From NCBI GenBank assembly GCA_008933735.1, contig WBUL01000002.1:62001-126000 (forward strand): DNA of 64,000 bases. The letters are read 5' to 3'. The position numbers and the translations under genes are program-made. How positions within the stretch are numbered: the first letter of the stretch is position 1; the number at the start of each line of letters is the position of its first letter. Origin of the DNA: Anaerolineae bacterium. GTDB lineage: Bacteria > Chloroflexota > Anaerolineae > Aggregatilineales > J027. Below the pieces are notes generated by a model that was given only the letters and a program-made list of their open reading frames with translations, was not told the DNA's origin and did not search any database. Below, one piece after another: positions 7,928-16,244 of this stretch.

Positions 7928-8914
7928 TTATAAATCTCCCTGTAAGTACACTTCAGGGTTGGCAACCGCAGCCGGACGCTCTCCCCGCAGCACAGCCAGC
8001 GCATTCTCTGACGCCATAAGACCCATCCGCAGCGTTGTTTGCGATGTAGCGGAACCGCAGTGAGGCGTTGCAATAAAGTTTTCCAGTTCCAGCAGTGGAT
8101 TACCAATAGAAGGCTCCTTTGAAAAAACATCAAAGGCCGCCCCCGCCAACTGCCCCGTTTTCAGTGCTTCATACAGGGCCTGCTCGTCAACCAGCCCTCC
8201 ACGAGCCGTGTTGATGAGCAGAGCAGAGGGTTTCATACGACGGAGTGCCTCCCAATCAATCAGATTGCGAGTTGCTTCAATGAGCGGGAGATGGAGACTG
8301 ATCACATCGCTGTTTGACAATACTTCCTCCAGCGAACTGCTTTGAGCACCTATCCGCAGAATAAATTCGTCTGGCATGACAAGCGGGTCGTGATACAGGA
8401 TTTTCATGTCAAAGGCCGCCGCACGCCTGGCAACCTCCCGACCAATCTTTCCCATACCAATCAAACCAAGCGTTTGTCCCCCAAGTTCAGTACCAGGGGT
8501 TACCGTCCAATTCTCCTGCCTCAACGCCCGGTCAAAATAAGAAATATGCCTTGCCAACGCCAGCACCAGACCGAGGGTCAGTTCTGCCACTGCGGCGCTG
8601 TTCACCCCTGGTGTGGTTGTGACCACGACACCATGCGCCGTAGCAGAAACCAGGTCTACCCGATCCACCCCGACCCCAAAACGCGAAATTACCCGCAGTT
8701 CCTTCGCCTGTTCAAAAACCTCAGCCGTCACAAAATCAACACCTAGAATCGCCCCCACCACACCCGGCATAAGTTCGGCCAATTCTTCGGCCTCCAAAGG
8801 GCGGTCAAGGGGGCTGTTGACGATCTCGTAACCAGCTTCTTCCAGAATTTGCTGGTGTCGTCCGGGCACCTTTCGGAAGGAACGAGTCGTTACGAGGATT
8901 TTATTGCTGCTCAT
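7928..8914 (-). CDS. D-isomer-specific 2-hydroxyacid dehydrogenase (phosphoglycerate dehydrogenase-like)
   Basis: A 328-residue NAD-dependent 2-hydroxyacid dehydrogenase. The nucleotide-binding glycine motif is GLIGMGKIGREV. The catalytic arginine is in INTARGGLVDE, the glutamate in SKEPS and the histidine in TPHCGS. There is no C-terminal ACT domain, and length fits glyoxylate/hydroxypyruvate reductase or short SerA forms. It starts 14 bases after the phosphoglucose isomerase gene on the same strand, so the two are probably one transcript. The substrate cannot be told from sequence. A similar enzyme lies at 36066-37013. Confidence 0.88.
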   Translation of the reverse strand: MSSNKILVTTRSFRKVPGRHQQILEEAGYEIVNSPLDRPLEAEELAELMPGVVGAILGVDFVTAEVFEQAKELRVISRFGVGVDRVDLVSATAHGVVVTTTPGVNSAAVAELTLGLVLALARHISYFDRALRQENWTVTPGTELGGQTLGLIGMGKIGREVARRAAAFDMKILYHDPLVMPDEFILRIGAQSSSLEEVLSNSDVISLHLPLIEATRNLIDWEALRRMKPSALLINTARGGLVDEQALYEALKTGQLAGAAFDVFSKEPSIGNPLLELENFIATPHCGSATSQTTLRMGLMASENALAVLRGERPAAVANPEVYLQGDL

Positions 8915-8928
8915 AGCTTATGCTCGTT

Positions 8929-9504
8929 TCACTTATATTTGGCGTTATCAATCACAACTACTTGGCCGTCGTGCTGAACAACCAGTTTGGCAAACCCCAG
9001 TTGCTCTATCGTGCCGTAATCATGACCTGCTTCACCCGCCCATGCTGCAAAAAAAACAAATGGAACGACACCCGTATTCACTGTCCGATGTGCCCAATAA
9101 GGAGGCACATAAGCGGCGGTTCCAGGCTGGATGGACAGGGTGCTGGTTTCACCAGTTTCAGTCTGCATCACCAAATATCCTTCACCAGCCAGTCCCAGAT
9201 AAACTTCGCCCCGGTCTCGGCGGGAATGATAGTGCCCCTTTGTCATGTGATACTCGGTTCCAACCCGTCCCGGATAGATGATGGTTGTACAGTGAAGAAG
9301 TTGACCTTCTTCCTCTGGCAGATCGGTCACATGCACCTCATAAACCAGGCGGTTCCCCTCCTGTTTTAGAATGTCCTGCACGGCCGATTCATCAGCATAC
9401 GTGGTTTGCATATCGCTGAGGTATCTCCGTATGATCTGCCTTTCAGGGTTAAAGACCCCCGAATGCAGATCAATCTGTGTCGTAAAAGGCTGCATGATAT
9501 TCAT
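8929..9504 (-). CDS. pgiA: Cupin-type (archaeal-type) glucose-6-phosphate isomerase
   Basis: A 191-residue cupin phosphoglucose isomerase that interconverts glucose 6-phosphate and fructose 6-phosphate and is unrelated to the common SIS-fold Pgi. Metal ligands H91, H93, E100 and H139 match the Pyrococcus enzyme (88, 90, 97, 136) with a constant offset. The chosen start (MNIMQPFTTQ) has AAAGGA upstream; a start 14 codons earlier has no such site. The gene is divergent from hexulose-phosphate synthase and upstream of a hydroxyacid dehydrogenase. In archaea this enzyme works with the same sugar phosphates as HPS/PHI, so the pairing makes biochemical sense. Confidence 0.9.
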   Translation of the reverse strand: MNIMQPFTTQIDLHSGVFNPERQIIRRYLSDMQTTYADESAVQDILKQEGNRLVYEVHVTDLPEEEGQLLHCTTIIYPGRVGTEYHMTKGHYHSRRDRGEVYLGLAGEGYLVMQTETGETSTLSIQPGTAAYVPPYWAHRTVNTGVVPFVFFAAWAGEAGHDYGTIEQLGFAKLVVQHDGQVVVIDNAKYK

Positions 9505-9521
9505 GAAGCATTCCTTTCGTT

Positions 9522-9534
9522 TATAATTGGGCTT
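9522..9534 (+). promoter_or_regulatory. TATAAT box directly before the hxlA start (leaderless promoter)
   Basis: TATAAT at 9522-9527 is followed by only seven bases before the ATG at 9535, where transcription would be expected to start. No ribosome-binding site fits. The message is therefore probably leaderless. The same AT-rich box is nearly symmetric and may also serve the divergent pgiA gene. Confidence 0.55.
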
Positions 9535-10164
9535 ATGAAACTCCAAGCCGCATTTGATGGTGACTTACACCAGTGTTTATCGCTTCTGCAAAAAATCCAT
9601 CCCTATCTTGATATTGCGGAAATCGGCACCCCACTCATTTACCGGGAGGGCATGTCGGCTGTGCGTCAGGTGCGTAATCAATATCCCGATCTCCTCATTC
9701 TGGCAGACCTGAAGATCATGGATGCAGGTGAAGAAGAAGCGGCGATTGCGTTTGAGGCAGGCAGCGACATCGTTACGGTGCTGGGACTCACCCAGATGAC
9801 CACCCTGGAAGGTGCCTTAAACGCTGCCCGACGTTTCGGGAAACAGATCATGGTAGACATGATGCAGGTGAATGACCTCCTGCCGCGTACAAAAATGCTG
9901 CTAGACCTGGGATGCCACTACTTGTGTGTACATACCGCCTATGATGTACATTCAACAACTCATACTTCTCCTGTAGGTGATCTTGAGTTGCTGCGGCGAA
10001 CATTTCCCAATGCCCCCTTTGCTGTTGCTGGGGGCATTGGGTTAAACCAGCTTGATGACCTGACCGCTCTGAAACCGGAAATCATCATTATTGGGGGGGC
10101 GATTACCAATGCTCCTGATCCTGTTCGAGTCGCGCAGACTATAAGGGAACGAATGAACACGTGA
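9535..10164 (+). CDS. hxlA: 3-Hexulose-6-phosphate synthase
   Basis: A 209-residue orotidine-phosphate-decarboxylase-superfamily TIM barrel that joins formaldehyde and ribulose 5-phosphate to hexulose 6-phosphate, or runs in reverse to make pentose phosphate. The active-site ADLKxxDAG motif (D58, K60, D63) is present, with VDMMQV and HTAYD further on and a C-terminal phosphate-binding GGI...IIGGAI. The ATG at 9535 is chosen because the protein then starts MKLQAAFDGD as in the family. It overlaps the next gene, the isomerase, by four bases. In an organism with CODH/ACS it could detoxify or assimilate formaldehyde, or supply ribulose 5-phosphate as in archaea. Confidence 0.92.
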   Translation: MKLQAAFDGDLHQCLSLLQKIHPYLDIAEIGTPLIYREGMSAVRQVRNQYPDLLILADLKIMDAGEEEAAIAFEAGSDIVTVLGLTQMTTLEGALNAARRFGKQIMVDMMQVNDLLPRTKMLLDLGCHYLCVHTAYDVHSTTHTSPVGDLELLRRTFPNAPFAVAGGIGLNQLDDLTALKPEIIIIGGAITNAPDPVRVAQTIRERMNT

Positions 10165-10721
10165 TGACAGACTTTCGCAGCGCCGTTGACCAGATCGTTG
10201 AGGAACTGAGAACAGCTCTCTATTCGGCGACTGATACTTACCCCTTGCGGCAGGACATCCTGCACGCACAGCGAATTTTTGTGGCAGGCAAAGGACGATC
10301 TGGTCTGCAAATGCGAGCTTTTGCCATGCGATTGACCCACCTGGGAATGCCGGTTCATGTTGTTGATGAGGTGACCACGCCTGCGATCACAGAAAATGAC
10401 CTGCTGCTGATCGGATCAGGGTCCGGGCGAACCCCTTCTCTGGTACAGTACGCGGAAAAAGCCAGAGCGCTTAACGCGCGTCTGGCAGTAATTACTATTG
10501 ACGAAGCTTCACCTATTGCCCAGTATGCGGACTGCATCCTGTGCCTCCCGGCCCCCACACCCAAATTAGAAGGCACACAACTGACCGGATCCATCCTGCC
10601 AATGGGGTCACTCTTTGAGCAGGCCCTGGGCCTGCTGCTGGACATCGTGGTGCTGCAACTCATGACCGATCTCAATGTGAACGCAAAGCAAATGTTCGCA
10701 CGTCACGCCAACCTGGAATAG
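10161..10721 (+). CDS. hxlB: 6-Phospho-3-hexuloisomerase
   Basis: A 186-residue SIS-domain sugar isomerase that converts hexulose 6-phosphate to fructose 6-phosphate. The pattern VAGKGRSGLQMRAFAMRL, then LIGSGSGRTPSLV and the C-terminal LPMGSLFEQALGLLLD fits PHI proteins, including the glutamate near SLFEQ. A GTG at 10161 gives a GTGA overlap with hxlA; the ATG at 10164 is equally possible. Translational coupling with hxlA fits the usual HPS-PHI pair. It ends directly against the convergent permease gene, with no room for a terminator. Confidence 0.92.
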   Translation: MMTDFRSAVDQIVEELRTALYSATDTYPLRQDILHAQRIFVAGKGRSGLQMRAFAMRLTHLGMPVHVVDEVTTPAITENDLLLIGSGSGRTPSLVQYAEKARALNARLAVITIDEASPIAQYADCILCLPAPTPKLEGTQLTGSILPMGSLFEQALGLLLDIVVLQLMTDLNVNAKQMFARHANLE

Positions 10722-11582
10722 TTATCCTTTGAGTGCACCAGCGACCAGACCACGTGTAATAAACCGCTGTAGGAACAACCCCATCAAAATGACCGGAACG
10801 ACCGCCGTCAGGGTCAGCGCAGAGATAAACCACCACTGCACCCCACGTGTGTTATTCTGACCAGCGATGAGAATCGGCATGGTGATGGCGTCAAAATTGG
10901 TCAGCATCAGCGCGTAGAGAAACTCGTTCCACGAAAACACAAAAGAGAAAATTGCCACTGACACAAGGCCGGGTGTACTGAGGGGCATGACAATCCGTGT
11001 AAACGCTCCCCAGCGTGTTGCACCGTCCACCAGCGCACTGTCTTCCATTTCAGTAGGCAGTTGGTTAAAGAAATCGCGCATAATCCAGACAGCAAACGGA
11101 ATATTAAACATGGTATAGGCGATGATGAGGCCAATGTGTGTATCAATCAAATCCAGCTTGGTATACAACAGGAGAAATGGCACCACAAAAAGCGCCGGTG
11201 GTAAAAATCGCTGAGAGATGATCCAGAACGCGATATTGTCGTTACGCCATTTGAGCGGCTTCCAGTAATACTGGAAGCGAGACAGGCCATATCCTCCCAT
11301 CGCCCCTATGAAAACCGAGAGAAACATGCTCCCCGTCGCCGCAATTAAACTGTTGCGGAAGTGACGCCAGGTGGTGTCCTTTTGTTCATCAAATAAGTAT
11401 TCCCAGTGCTCCCAGGTTGGTTCGTAATCCCACGTAGGAACATATTTAGGGCCACGGCTCACATTCAGCGGCTGTTTCAAGGAAGTCGTGAACAACCAAT
11501 AAAATGGAAATATCACAATGAACGACCAGGTCAGGAGGATGAGATAGATCACCAGTTTTTGAATAACTTTTTTGAGCGTCAT
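10722..11582 (-). CDS. CUT1 sugar ABC transporter permease, MalG type
   Basis: A 286-residue inner-membrane permease with six predicted membrane segments. The first is [18 protein letters not shown] at the N-terminus. The cytoplasmic EAA loop reads [17 protein letters not shown] followed by PLSTPG, where the ATPase docks. It overlaps the MalF-type gene by four bases (ATGA). It belongs with the permease at 11579-12586, the binding protein at 12686-14158 and the GntR regulator upstream. There is no ATPase gene in this operon, so a shared ATPase elsewhere would be needed, as is common for CUT1 systems. Confidence 0.93.
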   Translation of the reverse strand: MTLKKVIQKLVIYLILLTWSFIVIFPFYWLFTTSLKQPLNVSRGPKYVPTWDYEPTWEHWEYLFDEQKDTTWRHFRNSLIAATGSMFLSVFIGAMGGYGLSRFQYYWKPLKWRNDNIAFWIISQRFLPPALFVVPFLLLYTKLDLIDTHIGLIIAYTMFNIPFAVWIMRDFFNQLPTEMEDSALVDGATRWGAFTRIVMPLSTPGLVSVAIFSFVFSWNEFLYALMLTNFDAITMPILIAGQNNTRGVQWWFISALTLTAVVPVILMGLFLQRFITRGLVAGALKG

Positions 11583-12586
11583 GTAGCAGTCCTCACTCTA
11601 CTGGTTTGCGCCAGACGTACCAGCGCCAAGAACACGGTGGCAAAAATAATGACCAGCACCAGCAGCATATACGAAATCGCAGCCGCATATCCATAGTTCC
11701 CAAATGTTAACGCGACACTGAAAATATACATCGTCAGTGATTCGGTGGACGATCCTGGCCCTCCCCCCGTGGTAACCACAATAATGTCAATAATTTTGAA
11801 AATCTCCAGGCCGCGAATTAAGATGACGGTGGCAGATACAGGCAGCATGAGAGGAAAAGTTATTCTGCGAAATAATTGCAGGGCATTCGCCCCATCAACC
11901 CGTGCTGCTTCATAAATATCGTCCGGGATAGCCTGCAAACCCGCCAGCAGAATCAGCGTCATAAAGGGTATCCACTGCCAGCTATCGATCAGAACAATCG
12001 TCACACGGGCCCAGTCGGTATCCGTCAACCAGGGAGCGACAATCGTTTTATCCCGTTCCAGCCACCGTGAAACCATTCGCAGGACATGGGCAATAGGGGA
12101 GACTCTGGAATCAAACATCATGCGTCCTGTATAAGCGGCGGCGACAGGGGTCATCATCATGGGAAGCAGAAAGAGTGTGCGGAAAAACGAACGTCCGAAA
12201 AACTCCTGGTTCAGCACGATTGCCAGCGCAAAACCAATCAGATATTGAACCGCTACCCCTACAATGACATAGAAAAGCGTATTTCGCGCGGCAATATGTA
12301 ATCGTTCATCTTTGAAAAGCTGAGAGTAGTTTCGTGTGGTGATGCTGTAACTCTGCCCCAAAAAGCCAGCCCCCTCGGCAGTGCGGCCTTCAACGGCAGC
12401 TTCGCGTTGAGTGGTTGATCCTCCACGCTGCATATCGGTAATGCTGATTCCCAGCGACCAGATCATGGGAAAAATAGATAAAGCCAGGAGGAGAGCCACT
12501 GTCGGCGAGAGAAACACCCGCTTCATGATGCGGTCTTCGCGTGTTCCTCTTTCGGGTTGCTCTGCCTGTGATTGACGCCTCAACAT
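11579..12586 (-). CDS. CUT1 sugar ABC transporter permease, MalF type
   Basis: A 335-residue permease with six predicted membrane segments. The EAA motif is [18 protein letters not shown] followed by PLMLP, and the usual end-region signature [13 protein letters not shown] is present. The N-terminus has a polar 20-residue lead before [16 protein letters not shown], so that internal Met is an alternative start. A perfect hairpin lies between this gene and the upstream binding protein. The substrate is unknown. Confidence 0.93.
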   Translation of the reverse strand: MLRRQSQAEQPERGTREDRIMKRVFLSPTVALLLALSIFPMIWSLGISITDMQRGGSTTQREAAVEGRTAEGAGFLGQSYSITTRNYSQLFKDERLHIAARNTLFYVIVGVAVQYLIGFALAIVLNQEFFGRSFFRTLFLLPMMMTPVAAAYTGRMMFDSRVSPIAHVLRMVSRWLERDKTIVAPWLTDTDWARVTIVLIDSWQWIPFMTLILLAGLQAIPDDIYEAARVDGANALQLFRRITFPLMLPVSATVILIRGLEIFKIIDIIVVTTGGGPGSSTESLTMYIFSVALTFGNYGYAAAISYMLLVLVIIFATVFLALVRLAQTSRVRTAT

Positions 12587-12625
12587 TTTTCACTCTCATC
12601 TGTATAAGAACCAAATTTATATGGC

Positions 12626-12659
12626 AAAAAGGCACTATATTGCAGGATAGTGCCTTTTT
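12626..12659 (-). terminator. Perfect 13-bp hairpin between binding protein and permeases
   Basis: Arms AAAAAGGCACTAT (12626-12638) and ATAGTGCCTTTTT (12647-12659) pair fully, with an 8-base loop and a T run at the end of the distal arm on either strand. It sits between the binding-protein gene and the permease genes of one operon. It probably acts as a partial terminator or 3' stabiliser that leaves more message for the binding protein. Confidence 0.75.
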
Positions 12660-12685
12660 GGTTTTATTGAATTGCTCGGAAAGGA

Positions 12686-14158
12686 TTAGCCTTCCCAGCC
12701 CACAGCAGCACGATACTGTTCCAGTTGTGCCTCACGACCCAGGCGGTCAGTAATTGCATCCCACTGCGCGGCGACGTTGTCGAGCGCCTCCTGAGCTGAA
12801 ATTTCACCGGCGACGGCACGGCTTACTTCAACATCCAGAGCATCCAGATATTCCGCCGAACCCGTGATACGCAGATCAAGCACTGCGTTCGGATGGTTGA
12901 TGGTGTTCAGGATGGCATCCAGATAGTCGGCTGCGCTTTCCTCATCAAAACCAGCTTCAACCCACAGGCTGATGTCCTCAAGCTGGCTGTACCGCGCCGG
13001 GTTGATGCCTGTGTCAGGACTGACGGCCAACACCTTGACCAGTTCGGGACGGGCCATAAATTGGGCAAAGTCGAGCGCCGCTTCTTTGACATCGCTGCCA
13101 GCCGCAACGCTGATAATCCATCCACCGAAGGCGATAAACGGAGCCTGGTTGTATTCCGCGACCCATTCGCCCTTTTCGTAATCCCAGTATTCATCAACAC
13201 CGGGCAGCACGCCAAAGCCAACATCGCCCTTGATGATGGAAGCATCAGGATTAATGGAGATAGGCCCAACATCGCCCCAGTCAATATTCAGGACGGATGT
13301 ACCGGCGGGGAAGTGAACGCGGGTATCGGCGACATCGTAGTTAATCATTTCGGGCGGGCCAAACTGAGCAATGTCCATATAACCTTCGAGGGCACGTACC
13401 CAGCCAGGATTGTTGACCTGCGGGGTCATGTCATCACAGCTAAAGAAGAAGCAGGGGTTGCCCGGAATCTTGGCATAGCTGGCTGCACGGGAGAGGAACA
13501 CCCAATAGCTTTGAGCACCGCGCCGCTGCGCTTCCAGCACACCATAGATGGGGAAGGTTTCGCCAGCAGTTTCGACTTCCCGGTTATTAAAGAATTCAGC
13601 GATATCACGATACTGCTGCCAGGTCTTTGGCTCAGCCAGTGGATAACCGTACTTTTCCTCAAATTCTGCTGCGTACTCGCCACCGTCCACCAGGTCTTTG
13701 CGGTAATACATCATGTGCGAATCGCCGTCATAGGGGAAGGCATAAACGGTATCACCCCAGGCTGTGATACGCTGTGAGTACAGTGGAATAACATCGTCAA
13801 CGTCAATGGCTTCCAGAGCTTCCTGTGACATGGGTTCCAGATAACCGGGAGCCATAAAGTCGCCAGCCCAGTCTGCCGGGTAAATCAGCACATCGTAGTC
13901 AATGGATCCGGTTTCAAAGGAAGTAATCATTTTTTCGTACAGTTCGCCAAATGCAAACTGCTGAAGCTCAACTTCGCCACCCGTCATTTCTTCCCATTCG
14001 GGGGCATAGTCTTCTACGGGGCCGCCTATTGACCGACCGGTCTGGGTAACGACGACCACTTTTTGGCCTTCAAAAGGTTTGTCCTGGGCGGTTGTTGTTA
14101 CCGTGCCGCTAACCGCAAGCATGGCAAGCAAAAGGACTAAGATCACTACTCTTCTCAT
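12686..14158 (-). CDS. Sugar ABC transporter substrate-binding protein (family 1)
   Basis: A 490-residue extracellular solute-binding protein. The N-terminus MRRVVILVLLLAMLAVSGTV is a signal peptide with a TTTAQD-type cleavage region and no lipobox cysteine. The body has the family pattern of two lobes: VVVVTQTG, a central YDVLIYPADWAGDF and a C-terminal helix pair. It has a relative in this window at 37092-38570, which also ends in a long helical tail. Located first after the GntR regulator in a minus-strand operon with two permeases. The ligand is probably a carbohydrate, not identifiable by eye. Confidence 0.92.
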   Translation of the reverse strand: MRRVVILVLLLAMLAVSGTVTTTAQDKPFEGQKVVVVTQTGRSIGGPVEDYAPEWEEMTGGEVELQQFAFGELYEKMITSFETGSIDYDVLIYPADWAGDFMAPGYLEPMSQEALEAIDVDDVIPLYSQRITAWGDTVYAFPYDGDSHMMYYRKDLVDGGEYAAEFEEKYGYPLAEPKTWQQYRDIAEFFNNREVETAGETFPIYGVLEAQRRGAQSYWVFLSRAASYAKIPGNPCFFFSCDDMTPQVNNPGWVRALEGYMDIAQFGPPEMINYDVADTRVHFPAGTSVLNIDWGDVGPISINPDASIIKGDVGFGVLPGVDEYWDYEKGEWVAEYNQAPFIAFGGWIISVAAGSDVKEAALDFAQFMARPELVKVLAVSPDTGINPARYSQLEDISLWVEAGFDEESAADYLDAILNTINHPNAVLDLRITGSAEYLDALDVEVSRAVAGEISAQEALDNVAAQWDAITDRLGREAQLEQYRAAVGWEG

Positions 14159-14245
14159 TGAAAACTCCTATTTTTTGACAGAAACCTTCAGAAACCACAC
14201 AGCTAATCCTGCGAATATCACCTCCTTTATTTCAGTTTCCTGCAT

Positions 14246-15004
14246 CTAATGGATACCGTGATCCCGAACGCGAACAAGCTCCACTTCAAAACGCGCTCGA
14301 TCACTACGGTGCAGAGCATGGTAATATTCAATCGGGGTGTCATCTTCCAGATAGCTGACACTATCCAACAAAATTAACGGCGAGTCTCGAGGAATTTCCA
14401 GAAGCTGAGCTTCGTATTGATTTGCCAGTACCGCCTCAATAATTCGCCGCCCCCGTGCGATTCTCAGCTCACAGGTTTTCTCCAGGTAGGTGTACAGCGA
14501 CTGCCGGGTTAAATCGGCATACAGGACAGAAGGGCACAGGGCCTGTGGCACATAGGTGGTCACCAACGCTAATGGTATCTCCTGAACATAGCGCAGTCGG
14601 CAGATTTCAATAACGGGTGCGCCTTCGTTAGTTTCGAGATACCTTGCGATCTTCGAACTAGCCGGGACGACTTCCTGTTTAAGTACCTTTGAAACCGGAA
14701 CATATCCCTGCCTCACCATATCTTCATAAAACCCGGTCAGTGTTTGAACCAGCCCTTCGCTGATTTTAGGCTCCGCCACAAAAGTACCACGTCCCTTGAT
14801 GCGAACAATCACCCCTTCACGCATTAGACTGTCGAGGGCCTGCCTGATAACAGTTCGGCTCACCTCAAAAATCCGGCATAGTTCGGGTTCGCCGGGAAGC
14901 TGCTCCCCTGTTTTCCAATCTCCCTTACGAATCCGCTCATGAATCAGCTCCTTTACCTGAGCGTAGTATGGGAGAGGACTATTGCGATCTATTCCGCTGC
15001 CCAA
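14246..15004 (-). CDS. GntR-family (HutC/UTRA) transcriptional regulator
   Basis: A 252-residue regulator. Residues about 10-75 form the GntR winged helix (PYYAQVKELIHERI, GEQLPGEPELCRIFEVSRTVIRQALDSLMREG, RIKGRGTFV). The rest is a UTRA effector domain of the HutC group. The start taken is a TTG, with AGGATAGG just in front, since no ATG lies close enough to keep the full DNA-binding domain. It is the first gene of the ABC operon to its left and has a strong promoter with a palindrome right behind it, so autoregulation and control of the importer are likely. Effector unknown, probably a sugar phosphate. Confidence 0.9.
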   Translation of the reverse strand: MGSGIDRNSPLPYYAQVKELIHERIRKGDWKTGEQLPGEPELCRIFEVSRTVIRQALDSLMREGVIVRIKGRGTFVAEPKISEGLVQTLTGFYEDMVRQGYVPVSKVLKQEVVPASSKIARYLETNEGAPVIEICRLRYVQEIPLALVTTYVPQALCPSVLYADLTRQSLYTYLEKTCELRIARGRRIIEAVLANQYEAQLLEIPRDSPLILLDSVSYLEDDTPIEYYHALHRSDRARFEVELVRVRDHGIH

Positions 15005-15012
15005 CCTATCAT

Positions 15013-15072
15013 CCTGTCATCTTGTCATTACAGGTTTTTGGGATTATACTTTGAACGGTTAGGGACTGTCAA
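15013..15072 (-). promoter_or_regulatory. Sigma-70 promoter and palindromic operator of the GntR-ABC operon
   Basis: On the minus strand TTGACA (15067-15072) and TATAAT (15043-15048) are separated by 18 bases, a near-consensus promoter. Just downstream, CCTGT (15013-15017) and ACAGG (15030-15034) are the outer arms of a 22-base imperfect palindrome (CCTGT-N-AT-N6-AT-N-ACAGG) covering the first transcribed bases. This is where a GntR repressor would block its own operon. Confidence 0.7.
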
Positions 15073-15127
15073 GAAATTCGTTTTATGAAAACTCACAACA
15101 GCTATGCAAATTTGTAAGGTGCTTCGT

Positions 15128-15162
15128 TATAATCTGATAACGTTACCATGTTAACGTTACCA
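15128..15162 (+). promoter_or_regulatory. TATAAT box with tandem LacI-type operators before the LacI gene
   Basis: TATAAT (15128-15133) is followed by two copies of TAACGTTACCA (15138-15148 and 15152-15162), 14 bases apart. Each contains the palindrome TAACGTTA. LacI-family operators often centre on a CG in such palindromes. The position right after the -10 box fits repression of the downstream LacI gene and its operon. Confidence 0.6.
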
Positions 15163-15208
15163 GATTGTATACTTGCCTTAAGTGTTTGTCAATAGCTGGG
15201 GAGTAACG

Positions 15209-16216
15209 ATGCGACCTACCATCCGTGAAGTAGCCAGGCGTGCCGGAGTATCACTCATTACCGTATCTCGCGTAGTGAACAATTCCGGTTACGTGAGTTC
15301 TGAAACCCGCGCCAGAGTTGAGGAAGCCATTCAGAAACTGGGATATATCCCCAACAATATCTCCAGAAGTTTGCGACTTAAGAAAACCAATGTGATTGCG
15401 CTGATAGTCTCCGACATCACTAACCCATTCTGGACAACGATCACGCGCGGGATAGAAGATGCCTGCCATGAGCAGGGACTGAACGTGATTCTATGTAATA
15501 CGGATGAAAGTCCGGAAAAATTAGATGAGTATGTGAACGTTTTGTTGCAGAAGCGGGTTGATGGTTTCCTGATAGCCCCGACGACGGATGATACAGACAC
15601 TTTGATTTCTCTTGTGGAACAGGAAGTTCCACTGGTTTTTATAGATCGCCATCCGCAGACGATCAGAGCCAGTATCGTGCGCGGCGATTCTGAAGTGGGG
15701 GCATACAAACTAACCGAGTATCTTATCAGCCTGGGGCATTCTCGAATAGCTATATTGTCAGGCCCGGAGAAGGCCTCGACCAGCCAACAAAGGACTGCCG
15801 GATATAAAAGAGCGTGTCAGATGCACCAGATTGCCGTTGATCCTTCGCTCATCTTTTGCGGGGAATATAACCAGGAACACGGCTACCACACAACTTTGAA
15901 TATCTTTGAGCAAATACACCCTAAACCCACTGCCATCTTTGCGGGTAACAGCCTGATCGCAGCAGGTGTATTTAAGGCCATTTACGACTTGGGGCTGAAG
16001 ATTCCGGCAGATGTTTCGGTGGCTGCTTTTGATGACCTGACCTTCAGATTCACCCCTGAGCCGTTTCTGACGGTAGTTGATCAATTCCCTTATCAAATGG
16101 GATATACCGCAGCACAACTGCTTCTCAAGCAGATCGGGGATCAAACAAAAACCACTTACGAAGAAATCGTTTTGCCAGTTGAACTCATTGTCCGTCATTC
16201 CTGCCGACAGGTGTGA
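15209..16216 (+). CDS. LacI-family transcriptional regulator
   Basis: A 335-residue repressor. Residues 1-60 hold the LacI helix-turn-helix and hinge (TIREVARRAGVSLITVSRVVN, then YIPNNISRSLRLKKT). The rest is the periplasmic-binding-like effector domain with DITNPFW, DGFLIAPT, IAILSGP, PTAIFAGNS and VAAFDD. The ATG at 15209 is preferred over an upstream GTG because GGGGAG stands in front and the protein then begins at the HTH. It heads the aldo-keto reductase to aldolase operon, 28 bases from the next gene, and carries its own tandem operator sites. The inducer is likely an intermediate of that pathway. Confidence 0.93.
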   Translation: MRPTIREVARRAGVSLITVSRVVNNSGYVSSETRARVEEAIQKLGYIPNNISRSLRLKKTNVIALIVSDITNPFWTTITRGIEDACHEQGLNVILCNTDESPEKLDEYVNVLLQKRVDGFLIAPTTDDTDTLISLVEQEVPLVFIDRHPQTIRASIVRGDSEVGAYKLTEYLISLGHSRIAILSGPEKASTSQQRTAGYKRACQMHQIAVDPSLIFCGEYNQEHGYHTTLNIFEQIHPKPTAIFAGNSLIAAGVFKAIYDLGLKIPADVSVAAFDDLTFRFTPEPFLTVVDQFPYQMGYTAAQLLLKQIGDQTKTTYEEIVLPVELIVRHSCRQV

Positions 16217-16244
16217 TGAGACGCTTAAAATCAGGAGCATCATT

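Noticed and set aside
12893..13777. Open frame of 294 codons antisense to the binding-protein gene
   Set aside because: The minus-strand gene has a signal peptide and family pattern; the antisense frame has neither.
14210..14235. Near-perfect ribosome-binding site (minus strand, AAAGGAGGTGAT) after the GntR gene
   Set aside because: No start codon follows at a usable distance, so no small gene is supported; the binding-protein gene has its own AGGAG nearer its ATG.
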